A DNA stretch of 64,000 nt, from NCBI GenBank assembly GCA_049698695.1, contig JBAVYH010000032.1:1-64000 (forward strand). Direction: 5' to 3'. Under the pieces are notes generated by a model that worked only from the letters and a program-made list of their open reading frames with translations, was not told the origin of the DNA and ran no database searches. This document shows positions 53,688 to 62,664 of this stretch, one piece after another. The stretch is from Bog-375 sp049698695 (GTDB taxonomy: Bacteria; Acidobacteriota; Terriglobia; Bryobacterales; Bryobacteraceae). The first letter of the stretch is position 1; each line of letters begins with the position of its first letter. A program made the translations under genes and the position numbers.

Positions 53688-55901
53688 ATGCGGATTCCTC
53701 AGTCGGTGTTCGCGATTGGCCGTTACACATTGATCCTGGCGGTTCTGGCCCCATCGATCATGCTGCTGAACGGAGACGTGAAAAAGAATGTGTTTGGCGT
53801 GCACGATGCTGCGCGCTACGCTGACCCGAACGTGATCGAGTACATTCAGCCGGGCCTCAAGTTTACTGTCGTGTCGGCCAAGATCGCTTCCGACGGCACC
53901 ATCAGTGTCGACTACAAGATCGCCGATCCCACCGGCGCAGCGCTCGATTCAGCCGGGATCGTCACTCCGGGGCCGGTATCCGCCAGTTTTCTGGCTGCGT
54001 ACATCCCCGCCGGGCAAGCGCAATTCGCGTCGTACATCATCCGGACGGTCTCGGCAGTCACGGGCAGCGCCACCGGCACCCAAGCTTCCGGGGATTCGGG
54101 CGGCACCACGCAGACCGTGGCCACCGGCGAGTACATTTATACGTTCAAGACCAAGGCGCCGGCGGGATTCAACGCCAGCCTCACGAATCGGATCGGCATC
54201 TACGGTTCCCGCAACCTGACGCAATGGGGCCTCGGCACGGACTACGCCGATACCACGTTTGACTTCGTGCCGGCCGGAGGCACCCCGGCGCCGCGCGATG
54301 TCGTGCGCAACGCGGATTGCAATGCCTGCCACGGCAGTGCGGCCACTTCTACCGGCTCGAACGGCCTGGCAGCCCACGGCGGCTCGCGGAAATCGGTCGG
54401 CCTTTGCATCATTTGCCACCAGCCGCAGACCGTGGACCCGAATACCGGCAATTCGCTGGACATGAAAGTCTTCATCCATAAGATTCACCTGGGGAGTTCG
54501 CTTCCCAGCGTGCAGGCTGGGAAGCCTTACCAGGTCTTCGGCCACAACAACGCAGTGAGCGATTGGTCCACGGTGGTTTACCCCGCGGACGCGCGGCGCT
54601 GCCAGACGTGCCACAACCCCAAGAACGGAGCGGCCCAGACCAGCGCATGGCTAACGACCCCCGGTGCCGCCGCCTGCGGTTCCTGCCACGACAATGCCAA
54701 TTTTGCGACCGGCGTCAACCACGCCGGCGGACCGCAGCCGGACGACAGCGAGTGCGCGAACTGCCACATTCAGCAGGGCGAGCTGCCGTTTGACGCGTCC
54801 ATCCTTGGCGCCCACACCATTCCGGCATATGCGCCGGGCGTTCCGGGCATCAACTTCACCCTGGTCAGCGTGGCCAATGGCACCGCCGGCCAGAAGCCGA
54901 CCGTTACCTTCACGGTCAAGGATAACAGCGGCAATCCGATTCCGATGAGCACCTTCGCGGCGAACTCCGGGTCGCTGTCGCTGACCATGGCCGGGCCTAC
55001 CTCCGATTACGGCTACACCAATTTCGGCGTCAGCACCACCCCGGGCTACGTCACTGAGAGCGTCACGACGGCAGCCCAGTGCGGCACTTCCGGCACCTGC
55101 ACCTACGCCTTCACCCACCCGGTTCCGGCAGGCGCCACCGGCACTTACGCCATCGGCATCGAGGGGCGCATGAGCATCACCCTGCTCGCCGGCACCACCT
55201 CCCAGACCACCGCCCAATACAGCGGCCACAACCAGGTGATTTACTTCTCCGTGGACGGTACCCCGGTGCAGCCGCGGCGCACCGTGGTGGCCATGGCCAA
55301 CTGCAATGCGTGCCATGCCGACCTGGAACTGCACGGCTCCTTGCGCAACGACACCGCCTACTGCGTGCTGTGCCACAACCCGAGCAACACCGATTTCACC
55401 ACCCGGCCGACCTCCACGGTGGCGTCGTATCAGACGCTGCCGCCCCAGGGGATCAATTTCGCGATGATGGTTCACAAGATCCATACCGGATTAAACCTGG
55501 AAGCCAACTTCAACCAGGACTACATCATCGTTGGGCATGGCGGCGCGACAAGCGATTTTGGCGCAGCATTCGCTTCCGTGCCGGCCGCGATTCCCAACAG
55601 TGGAGTCCGCTTCCCGGTGATGGGCCCCACGGGCCAGGTGCAGGACACCACCCAGTGCTACATGTGCCACACCGGCGGTTCGGAAGGCGTCTTCCCCGAG
55701 GGTAAGAACGCGGTTACCGATCCGGAGGGCTTGCTCAATCCGGCGCCCGCCACCACTTCGGCTTGCACGGCCTGCCACTTGAACACTTCCGCGTTTGCCC
55801 ACGCGGTTTCGCAGACCGATCCCAAGTTCGGCGAGACCTGCGACGTCTGCCATGCCACCGGTCAGGCGTTCGACGTGGATGTCGTCCACGCTGGCAAGTA
55901 A
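53688..55901 (+). CDS. OmcA/MtrC-like decaheme c-type cytochrome, copy 1
   Basis: The 737-residue exported protein carries ten CxxCH haem motifs in two clusters: C211, C240, C305, C330, C356 and C539, C559, C657, C693, C718. Two beta-rich domains (about 45-205 and 385-530) separate them, giving the I-II-III-IV order of MtrC-type surface cytochromes. Domain III has a C465-x5-C471 pair. The signal peptide (MRIPQSVFAIGRYTLILAVL) has no lipobox, so attachment is not by lipidation as in Shewanella. It probably passes electrons from the outer-membrane conduit to extracellular acceptors. The ATG at 53688 follows TTGGAG and is the first gene of the operon. Confidence 0.9.
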   Translation: MRIPQSVFAIGRYTLILAVLAPSIMLLNGDVKKNVFGVHDAARYADPNVIEYIQPGLKFTVVSAKIASDGTISVDYKIADPTGAALDSAGIVTPGPVSASFLAAYIPAGQAQFASYIIRTVSAVTGSATGTQASGDSGGTTQTVATGEYIYTFKTKAPAGFNASLTNRIGIYGSRNLTQWGLGTDYADTTFDFVPAGGTPAPRDVVRNADCNACHGSAATSTGSNGLAAHGGSRKSVGLCIICHQPQTVDPNTGNSLDMKVFIHKIHLGSSLPSVQAGKPYQVFGHNNAVSDWSTVVYPADARRCQTCHNPKNGAAQTSAWLTTPGAAACGSCHDNANFATGVNHAGGPQPDDSECANCHIQQGELPFDASILGAHTIPAYAPGVPGINFTLVSVANGTAGQKPTVTFTVKDNSGNPIPMSTFAANSGSLSLTMAGPTSDYGYTNFGVSTTPGYVTESVTTAAQCGTSGTCTYAFTHPVPAGATGTYAIGIEGRMSITLLAGTTSQTTAQYSGHNQVIYFSVDGTPVQPRRTVVAMANCNACHADLELHGSLRNDTAYCVLCHNPSNTDFTTRPTSTVASYQTLPPQGINFAMMVHKIHTGLNLEANFNQDYIIVGHGGATSDFGAAFASVPAAIPNSGVRFPVMGPTGQVQDTTQCYMCHTGGSEGVFPEGKNAVTDPEGLLNPAPATTSACTACHLNTSAFAHAVSQTDPKFGETCDVCHATGQAFDVDVVHAGK

Positions 55902-55995
55902 GAGTTTGGTGCGGCATCTCCGCGGCAGGGCTCGCTTCCGGCCACGGAGATGCCGCTTGAAGTAGAAGTAAGGGATTCATTTTTTGGAGAACAGC

Positions 55996-58197
55996 ATGCG
56001 GATTCCTAAGCCGGTTTTCGCCAGAGGGCGCTACCTGGTGGCGCTTGGACTGATCGCCGGATCGGTCGCCTTCCTGAGCGCGGATAAGAGAACCATCTTC
56101 CCGCGGAATGATAGATCCAACGTAGCCAACCCGCAGTTGGTGGCATGGGTCCAGCCCGGACTTTTATATAAGGTCGTTTCCACCAAGATCGCTTCGGACG
56201 GCACGGTGAGCGTCGATTTCAAGACCACCGATCCCAATGGAGCCGCTCTCGACGCGACCGGCGTGGTGACGCCCGGCACGATTTCGACCAGCTTCCTGCT
56301 GGCCAGCATCCCGCAAGGTCAAACCGAGTTCGTTTCCTACATCACGCGCACCGTCACCGCCGCCAAGGGCGGCGCCACGGCCACGCAGGCGAGCGGCGAA
56401 TCCAGCTCCACCGGCACGCTGACCACGGTCGCCATGGGCGAGTACCTGTACACTTTCAAAACCAAGGTGCCCTCCACCGACGATCCCACCGCCACGCATC
56501 GCGTGGGCCTGTATGGCTCGCGCAACCTGACACAGTTCGGACTGGGCACCAATTACGCGTCGGTGACTTACGATTGGGTTCCCAACGGCTCGACTCCCGC
56601 GCCGCGCGACATCGTGCGCACCGCCGACTGCAATAGTTGCCACGATGTGCTGGCCTTTCATGGTGGATCGCGCCAGGGTGTTGATCTCTGCATCATGTGC
56701 CACACCCAGCAGACCTCCGATCCCAACACCGGCGAGACGCTCGACATGAAGGTCTTCATCCACAAGATCCATATGGGCGCTTCGTTGCCCGGCGTACAGG
56801 CAGGCACCCCTTACCAGATCTACAACTTCCAGAACGCTCCAGTCGACTTCTCTACGGTGGTGTATCCTTCCAATCCCGGCGACCCGCGCAATTGCGCCGG
56901 AAGCTGTCATAACCCGAAGAATGGCGCGGCGCAGACCAAGTATTGGATGACTCAGCCGGGGCAGGCGGCGTGCGGCTCCTGCCATGACAACGTCAATTTC
57001 GCCACCGGCGCCAATCATGCCGGCCTCGCCCAGTCCGACGACAGTAAGTGCGCCACCTGCCACATTCCGAGTTCCGGCCAGGAGTTCGACCTTTCGATCA
57101 TCGGCGCGCATGCCAATCCCACCGAATCCATCAGTGCGCCCGGCATCAACCTGGCGATCACCAAGGTCGCCAACGGCCTTGCCGGCAAGGCGCCGACGGT
57201 CAGTTTCACCATCACCGACAATTCCGGCAACGGCATTCCGATGAGCGCTATGACGGGCGGCGAAAACCGCCTCGCGCTGGTGATGGCCGGCCCGACTTCG
57301 GATTACGGCCTGACCAGCTTCGGTTCCGATGTCACCACGCCCGGTTACGTTTCCGAAAACCCCGTGCCCACCGCGCAATGCGATGCAAGCGGCAACTGCA
57401 CCTATACCTTCACCCACTCCATTCCGGCCAATGCGAAAGGCACTTATGCCATGGGCATCGAAGGCCGCCGCGGGCTGACCTTGCCCAACGCTCCCGCTTC
57501 CGAGCAAAGCACTGAGTACGGCGCCATCAACAAGGTGTCCTACTTCTCGGTGGATGGTTCGCCGGTGACGCCCCGCCGCACCGTGGTCTCCATCAATAAC
57601 TGCGACCAGTGCCACACCAAGCTGTCGGTGCACGGCGAAAATCGAAACCAGATCGAAATGTGTGTGCTGTGCCATAACCCCGACGATACCGACGCCTCCA
57701 CGCGCTCTTCCGCCGTGGTCGCCGCCGATAAATCCCTGCCGCCGCAAGGCATCAATTTCGCCATGATGATCCACAAGATTCATACCGGCGAAACCCTGGG
57801 CGCGGCCGGCCTGGATTACATCATCGTGGGCTTCGGCGGCAGCCACAACAGCTTCGGCCAGGCATTCGCCTCGGTCCCGTCCTCGATTACCAAGACCGGC
57901 CTCCTCTATCCCGCCATGACTCCCACCGGCGGCGTTGCCGACACCGCGAAGTGCTACATGTGTCACGTCAACAGCTCCGAGGGCGTCTTCCCCGAAGGCA
58001 AGAACCCGGTGACGGATCCGCAGGGCCTGGTGAACCCGGTGCAGCCGACCACCTCGGCTTGCACGGCGTGCCACTTCGATACCACCTCGCTGGCGCACGC
58101 CCTCCAGAATAGCGACCCGAAGTTCGGCGAGGCGTGCGATGTGTGCCACGCCACCGGCGCAACGTATGATGTAGATGTGGTTCACGCCGGCAAATAG
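55996..58197 (+). CDS. OmcA/MtrC-like decaheme c-type cytochrome, copy 2, with one CX3CH site
   Basis: The 733-residue protein is a close paralogue of the preceding one (start MRIPKPVFARGRYLVALGLI, same domain order). Nine haem motifs are CxxCH (C212, C232, C326, C352, C536, C556, C653, C689, C714). The third is C300-A-G-S-C304-H305, a CX3CH site at the place where copy 1 has CQTCH. The C462-x5-C468 pair is conserved. The signal peptide has no lipobox. GGAG lies 8-11 bp before the ATG at 55996. The two tandem copies diverge mostly in domain I and linker regions, suggesting an old duplication with different partners or acceptors. Confidence 0.9.
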   Translation: MRIPKPVFARGRYLVALGLIAGSVAFLSADKRTIFPRNDRSNVANPQLVAWVQPGLLYKVVSTKIASDGTVSVDFKTTDPNGAALDATGVVTPGTISTSFLLASIPQGQTEFVSYITRTVTAAKGGATATQASGESSSTGTLTTVAMGEYLYTFKTKVPSTDDPTATHRVGLYGSRNLTQFGLGTNYASVTYDWVPNGSTPAPRDIVRTADCNSCHDVLAFHGGSRQGVDLCIMCHTQQTSDPNTGETLDMKVFIHKIHMGASLPGVQAGTPYQIYNFQNAPVDFSTVVYPSNPGDPRNCAGSCHNPKNGAAQTKYWMTQPGQAACGSCHDNVNFATGANHAGLAQSDDSKCATCHIPSSGQEFDLSIIGAHANPTESISAPGINLAITKVANGLAGKAPTVSFTITDNSGNGIPMSAMTGGENRLALVMAGPTSDYGLTSFGSDVTTPGYVSENPVPTAQCDASGNCTYTFTHSIPANAKGTYAMGIEGRRGLTLPNAPASEQSTEYGAINKVSYFSVDGSPVTPRRTVVSINNCDQCHTKLSVHGENRNQIEMCVLCHNPDDTDASTRSSAVVAADKSLPPQGINFAMMIHKIHTGETLGAAGLDYIIVGFGGSHNSFGQAFASVPSSITKTGLLYPAMTPTGGVADTAKCYMCHVNSSEGVFPEGKNPVTDPQGLVNPVQPTTSACTACHFDTTSLAHALQNSDPKFGEACDVCHATGATYDVDVVHAGK

Positions 58198-58209
58198 GAG
58201 ATGACCGCT

Positions 58210-59190
58210 ATGTTGCGACCGCCGTCGAAGCTGCGGTTCGCCCCGCTGGCGGCGGCGTTGGTCGCTATCGCCGCCAGTGGCGCGCAGGATAAACCGGCCG
58301 CACCCGCCCCTCAAGCCGCAGCCCAGGAGGCCAAACCGGCGGAGAACAAGCCCGCCACCTACGTCGGTTCGGATACCTGCCAGACCTGTCACGAGGATAT
58401 CTTCAAGGCGTTTCAGGCGAATCCGCATCATCTGGTAGAGACCGATAAGAAATATAGGCACACCGCCCAGGCCTGCGAAGCCTGCCACGGCCCGGGCAGC
58501 AAGCACGCCGATTCCATGAGCGCCGCCGACATTCGCCAGCCGGCCAAGCTGACGGCAGCCGCGGCCGATCGCATCTGCCTTTCCTGCCACCTCAGCCAGC
58601 CCACTCACGTGGGCCGCATCAACGGCAGCCATGCCAAGAACCAGGTGAGCTGCGTAAGCTGCCACGCCATCCACAAGAACGGGCCTAACGGCCTTGTGGC
58701 GCGCCTGCCGGCCGACATCAATCGCCAGTGCGCCGCCTGCCACAGCGACGTCTGGGCCAGCTTCCTGCGCCCGTTACGGCACCGGCTGCCGGAAGGAGCC
58801 ATGTCGTGCGTGGATTGCCACAACCCGCACGGCAGCGTGCTCCCGCACATGATGCAGACGGCGGACGCTAATGAACCCGGCTGCTTCAAATGCCACGGCG
58901 ACAAGCGCGGGCCGTTCACTTACGAACACGCTCCGGTGCGCATGGAAGGCTGCACCGCCTGCCACGAGCCGCATGGCTCCGCCAACCCGCGCATGCTGAC
59001 GCGGGCGCAGGTCGGCTTCCTTTGCCTGGAGTGCCATGCCAACCTGCCACAGCCGACGCTCCCCGCCAACGGAACCCTGGGAACGGTTCCGCCGGCCTTC
59101 CACGACATGCGCCAGCCGCGCTTCCAGAACTGCACCATCTGCCATCAGAAGGTGCACGGGTCCTATGTGGATCGGAATTTTCTCAAATGA
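58210..59190 (+). CDS. DmsE/MtrA-like periplasmic decaheme c-type cytochrome
   Basis: From the ATG at 58210 the protein has 326 residues: signal peptide (MLRPPSKLRFAPLAAALVAI), Ala/Pro-rich linker and ten CxxCH motifs (C57, C89, C123, C148, C174, C200, C225, C248, C272, C308). The number and the regular spacing of 22-35 residues match MtrA/DmsE-type cytochromes, which sit inside the outer-membrane barrel and carry electrons across. The start at 58210 is preferred because AGGAG ends 9 bp before it; the ATG at 58201 is only 1 bp from the same site. The stop codon overlaps the barrel gene start by ATGA, as expected for subunits of one complex. Confidence 0.92.
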   Translation: MLRPPSKLRFAPLAAALVAIAASGAQDKPAAPAPQAAAQEAKPAENKPATYVGSDTCQTCHEDIFKAFQANPHHLVETDKKYRHTAQACEACHGPGSKHADSMSAADIRQPAKLTAAAADRICLSCHLSQPTHVGRINGSHAKNQVSCVSCHAIHKNGPNGLVARLPADINRQCAACHSDVWASFLRPLRHRLPEGAMSCVDCHNPHGSVLPHMMQTADANEPGCFKCHGDKRGPFTYEHAPVRMEGCTACHEPHGSANPRMLTRAQVGFLCLECHANLPQPTLPANGTLGTVPPAFHDMRQPRFQNCTICHQKVHGSYVDRNFLK

Positions 59191-61229
59191 GATTCCTACT
59201 GGCCTTACTTCTGATAGTCCCGGTACTGGCGCAAACGGCGCCGCCCGCGACGCCGGCGCAGGACCAGCCGGCTAGCGCCACGCAAGCCCCTGCCGCGCCC
59301 GCTCAGCCTGCCACCGCCGCCACGGACCAGTCTGCCGCCGATAACCCGGCTCCCGCCGCCGCCGAAAATTTTCATGGCAGCATCGATTTCGGCTATCGCT
59401 GGCTGAGCGATGTGCGCGGCAGCATGGACGAGTATCGCAGCGTCGTCGACCTGGCTCAGGGGCCCAGGTTGTTCGGCCTGGAATTCACCATGACCGATCC
59501 CAACAAGCGCTTCTTTGACCAGATCGACGTGCGCGCCTACGGTTGGGGCGGCGAACCCTACCGCACCGCCCACCTGGACGCGCGCAAGCAGCGCCTCTAC
59601 GATTTCAACTTCGATTACCGCGACATCGCTTACTTCAACGCCGTGCCCTCGTTCGCCAATCCCGGCGCACCGGGCGGGTTTGACGAGCAGTCGTTCGATA
59701 TCCGCCGCCGCATGCTCAGCACCAACCTGGACCTGTTTCCCGGGGGGCACTTCATCCCCTACCTGGCCTTCGATCACAATGCAGGCTACGGCAACGGCGT
59801 CGAGACCTGGGTGCAGGACGCCAACAACGAATATGCCGTCCCCACCTTGCTCTCCGACAGCACCGAAAACTATCGCGGCGGCGTGCGCATCGAGTATTCC
59901 CGCTTCCATCTCACCCTGGAGGAGGGCGGCACCACCTATAAGGATAACGACCAGGCCTCCGACGCCACGCTTTTGGGCGGTGACAACACCACGCCCATTT
60001 TCGGCCAGACGCTCAGCCTGAGCAGCCTCCAGCAAGCTTATGGCATTCGCGGCCACAGCATCTACAGCAAAGTGCTGTTCACCTCTCACCTGGCGCCCTG
60101 GATCGACGTCTACGGCCAGTTTCTGTACAGCGAGCCGAAGACGGACATCCATTTCTCCGAAGTCGCCGCCGGAAATCTCCTCGACGTCAGTCAGTTGCTT
60201 TTCTACAGCGGCCTGGTGACGATGGGCACCGGCACCGACAACCAGCCGCACACCACGGGCAATATCGGCTTCGAGCTGCGTCCTCTGCAGCGCCTGCGGG
60301 TGATCGAATCGCTGATGACCGACCGCTACCACGACGCGGCCTCGCCGGAAATTCTGATCGGGCAAGTTGTGGGGACGTTTGCCAGCAGCCTCCTCACGTC
60401 GCCGCTGACCGCGCCCAACGCCTTCACCGAGTACGTCAATTACAACCAGCAGCAAATCGATGTGCTGTACGATCTCACCAATCGGATCACGTTGCACGGC
60501 GGCTGGCGGTACGTCTGGGGCGACGCGCAGACGCTGGCCGGCGAGCTCAGCCAGACCGGCCTGTTCGCCAGCGGCCAGTTGAAACGCAACATCGGCATCG
60601 GCGGACTGACTTACCGCATGCTCGATAAGCTGACCCTCAACCTCGATTTCGAGGGCGCCTCCAGCGACGACATCTACTTCCGCACTAGCCTCAACGATTA
60701 CAAGAAGGGCCGCGCGCGGGCGCGCTACCAGTTGGCCAAAGCGCTGTCGTTGCAGGCCAATTTCCAGGTGCTCAACAACCAGAACCCGTCGCAGGGAATC
60801 AACTACAGCTTCCAAAGCCGCGACAACGCGCTCTCGATTTTCTGGACGCCGGATTCGGGCAAGCGTATCACATTGATGGGCGAATACGACCGCTCCACGC
60901 TCAGTTCCACCATCGACTACCTTACGCTGCCATTCCTTAACTCCGCGGTTTCCCAGTATCGCGACAACGCGCACAGCGCGACGTCGGCGATCGACATAAT
61001 GCTGCCCGGAATCAAGAACGGCAAGCTGACCTTGGGCGGATCGATGTTCGTCTCTTCCGGCAGCGCCCCTTCGCGCTACTACGAGCCCCTGGCACGGGTG
61101 TCGCTGCCCGTGTCGAAGCGCGTATCCTGGAACGCCGAATGGCAGTACTACGGTTACGGCGAGTCATTCTACCTGTATGATGGATTTCGGACGAATTCCT
61201 TCATCACCGGCATCAGGGTGACGCAATAG
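59187..61229 (+). CDS. MtrB/PioB-family outer-membrane beta-barrel of the decaheme conduit
   Basis: The 680-residue protein has a signal peptide (MRFLLALLLIVPVLAQ), a low-complexity Ala/Pro/Gln linker up to about residue 60, and then a long run of alternating aromatic strands (IDFGYRWLSDVRGSMDEYRS; DFNFDYRDIAYFNAVPSFAN; ITLHGGWRYVWGD) ending FRTNSFITGIRVTQ. MtrB/PioB barrels hold the MtrA-type cytochrome. I find no cysteine in the whole sequence, so the N-terminal CxxC pair of Shewanella MtrB is absent. The gene is translationally coupled to the DmsE-like gene (4-bp overlap). The long open frame upstream of 59187 is only antisense or overlap reading of that gene. Confidence 0.88.
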   Translation: MRFLLALLLIVPVLAQTAPPATPAQDQPASATQAPAAPAQPATAATDQSAADNPAPAAAENFHGSIDFGYRWLSDVRGSMDEYRSVVDLAQGPRLFGLEFTMTDPNKRFFDQIDVRAYGWGGEPYRTAHLDARKQRLYDFNFDYRDIAYFNAVPSFANPGAPGGFDEQSFDIRRRMLSTNLDLFPGGHFIPYLAFDHNAGYGNGVETWVQDANNEYAVPTLLSDSTENYRGGVRIEYSRFHLTLEEGGTTYKDNDQASDATLLGGDNTTPIFGQTLSLSSLQQAYGIRGHSIYSKVLFTSHLAPWIDVYGQFLYSEPKTDIHFSEVAAGNLLDVSQLLFYSGLVTMGTGTDNQPHTTGNIGFELRPLQRLRVIESLMTDRYHDAASPEILIGQVVGTFASSLLTSPLTAPNAFTEYVNYNQQQIDVLYDLTNRITLHGGWRYVWGDAQTLAGELSQTGLFASGQLKRNIGIGGLTYRMLDKLTLNLDFEGASSDDIYFRTSLNDYKKGRARARYQLAKALSLQANFQVLNNQNPSQGINYSFQSRDNALSIFWTPDSGKRITLMGEYDRSTLSSTIDYLTLPFLNSAVSQYRDNAHSATSAIDIMLPGIKNGKLTLGGSMFVSSGSAPSRYYEPLARVSLPVSKRVSWNAEWQYYGYGESFYLYDGFRTNSFITGIRVTQ

Positions 61230-61239
61230 GAGACCAGCC

Positions 61240-62346
61240 ATGTCCATGGTACGAGTGTTAGCCGCCGGTATTGTTCTGGCCTCGATCGCACCGGCAGCCG
61301 ATATGGTTTTGGGCGACGCGCGGCGCGGCGAGCAACTCTTCGAGACCGAGCAGTGCATCCGCTGCCACAACGTCAAGGGCGTCGGCGCTCATCTGGCGCC
61401 GGACCTGGGGCGCCGCATCGACCGCGATTACACGCCCACCGTGATGGCGAGCCTGATGTGGAACCATGCGCCCGACATGTGGGCCGGCATGAAGAAAGAG
61501 GGCATCGTCAAGGCCGAGCTGAGCCGGGAATCGGCCGCCGACCTGTTCGCCTATTTCGTCTCGGCGCGCTATTTTGAAAAACCCGGCGACGCCGGCCGCG
61601 GCAAGCTGGCTTTCGCCCAGGCGCATTGCGCCTCCTGCCACGGCATCACCACCTCGCCCAACCCGGCCGCGCCTCCCGTCGATAAATGGGAATCGCTCGC
61701 CGACCCGGTGGTGCTTGCCCAGCAGATGTGGAACCACGGCGCCGCCATGCGCGCAGCCTTCGCCACACGGAAGCTGGCCTGGGTCGAACTCACCGCGCAG
61801 CAGCTTACCGACATCCTGGTCTACCTGCAAAACCTGCCGGAAACCAAGGCTCTGGCTCACAATTTCCTGTTCCCGCCCTCGGACACCGGCGCCGCGCTGT
61901 TCCAGTCGAAGGGTTGCACCGCCTGCCACGTGGGCAAGCTGGCGCTGGAGAACCGCCTGCGCAACCAGACGCTGACGCAGATCGCGGTCGATATGTGGAA
62001 CCACCAGCCCGATATGAAGAATCCGCCGCCCCATCTATCCCAGGAGGAAATGCGCCAGATCATCGGCTTCATCTGGGGCAAGCAGTATTTCCGCGGCGAC
62101 GGCAACGCGGAGCGTGGCATGAAGGTTTTCAAGGAAGAGAACTGCGCCACCTGTCACAACGACCCGGCTTCCGGCGCGCCGAACCTGGCCAAGGGTAAGA
62201 ACGCCTATTCCGACATCACCATGGTGTCTGTCCTCTGGGAACATGGCCCGCGCATGCTCGACAACATGGAGCGGCGCAACATTTCCTGGCCTCACTTCAC
62301 CGCCCAGCAGATGGCGGACCTGATCGCCTACCTGAATTCGCTGTAA
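61240..62346 (+). CDS. Tetraheme cytochrome c with four repeated domains
   Basis: The 368-residue exported protein (signal peptide MSMVRVLAAGIVLASIAPAA) has four cytochrome-c-like units with CxxCH at C39, C130, C226 and C302. Each is followed at fairly constant distance by W-(N/E)-H-x3-M (W74/M80, W164/M170, W253/M259, W333/M339) and, in most, a second aromatic stretch (T-x-Q-Q-x-x-D). The Met or His may be distal haem ligands. A periplasmic electron shuttle between the inner membrane and the conduit is the likely role. AGGAGA before the ATG overlaps the barrel gene's stop codon, so it belongs to the operon. Confidence 0.87.
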   Translation: MSMVRVLAAGIVLASIAPAADMVLGDARRGEQLFETEQCIRCHNVKGVGAHLAPDLGRRIDRDYTPTVMASLMWNHAPDMWAGMKKEGIVKAELSRESAADLFAYFVSARYFEKPGDAGRGKLAFAQAHCASCHGITTSPNPAAPPVDKWESLADPVVLAQQMWNHGAAMRAAFATRKLAWVELTAQQLTDILVYLQNLPETKALAHNFLFPPSDTGAALFQSKGCTACHVGKLALENRLRNQTLTQIAVDMWNHQPDMKNPPPHLSQEEMRQIIGFIWGKQYFRGDGNAERGMKVFKEENCATCHNDPASGAPNLAKGKNAYSDITMVSVLWEHGPRMLDNMERRNISWPHFTAQQMADLIAYLNSL

Positions 62347-62403
62347 GCGCGTGCCGCGACGGCGCTTTGCCGATTCCACGCGGCCCCCCTACAATGAAAG
62401 GTA

Positions 62404-62658
62404 ATGAAGAACAGGGTCTCCAAAGCCTTCTCCTATTCGGTGTTCTACGAACAAGCGTCCGAAGGCGGCTACGTAGCGTTCGTTCCGGCTCTGCCTGGTT
62501 GTCATACCCAGGGTGAAACCTTGGAAGAGACCGAGCGCAACGTCAAGGACGCCATCGCCTTGTACTTGGAAAGCCTGGCGGCTCATGGAGAGGCAATCCC
62601 CGAGGAGGGCCCATCATTTCAGGGAAGGGTGACGGTTCCCGCCTTCATTCCCGTTTGA
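62404..62658 (+). CDS. hicB: HicB-type antitoxin
   Basis: The 84-residue protein has the HicB fold pattern: YSVFYEQASEGGYVAFVPAL, then PGCHTQGETLEETERNVKDA with helix ALYLESL. HicB proteins neutralise the HicA RNase and repress their own operon. The short C-terminal part lacks an obvious helix-turn-helix, which fits the compact HicB variant. The hicA gene follows after 6 bp on the same strand but is broken. Confidence 0.83.
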   Translation: MKNRVSKAFSYSVFYEQASEGGYVAFVPALPGCHTQGETLEETERNVKDAIALYLESLAAHGEAIPEEGPSFQGRVTVPAFIPV

Positions 62659-62664
62659 TTATTC

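Noticed and set aside
56164..58743. Minus-strand open frame of 859 codons opposite the second decaheme cytochrome and the DmsE-like gene
   Set aside because: The sense strand has ten haem motifs in order, a signal peptide and a ribosome binding site. The antisense product is repetitive Gly/Ala/His sequence.
58890..59186. Upstream extension of the MtrB-like gene
   Set aside because: It lies inside the DmsE-like gene in another frame; a proper signal peptide begins at 59187.
59205..60974. Minus-strand open frame of 589 codons opposite the MtrB-like gene
   Set aside because: Val/Ala/Gly-rich shadow of the barrel gene without any family motif or start signal.
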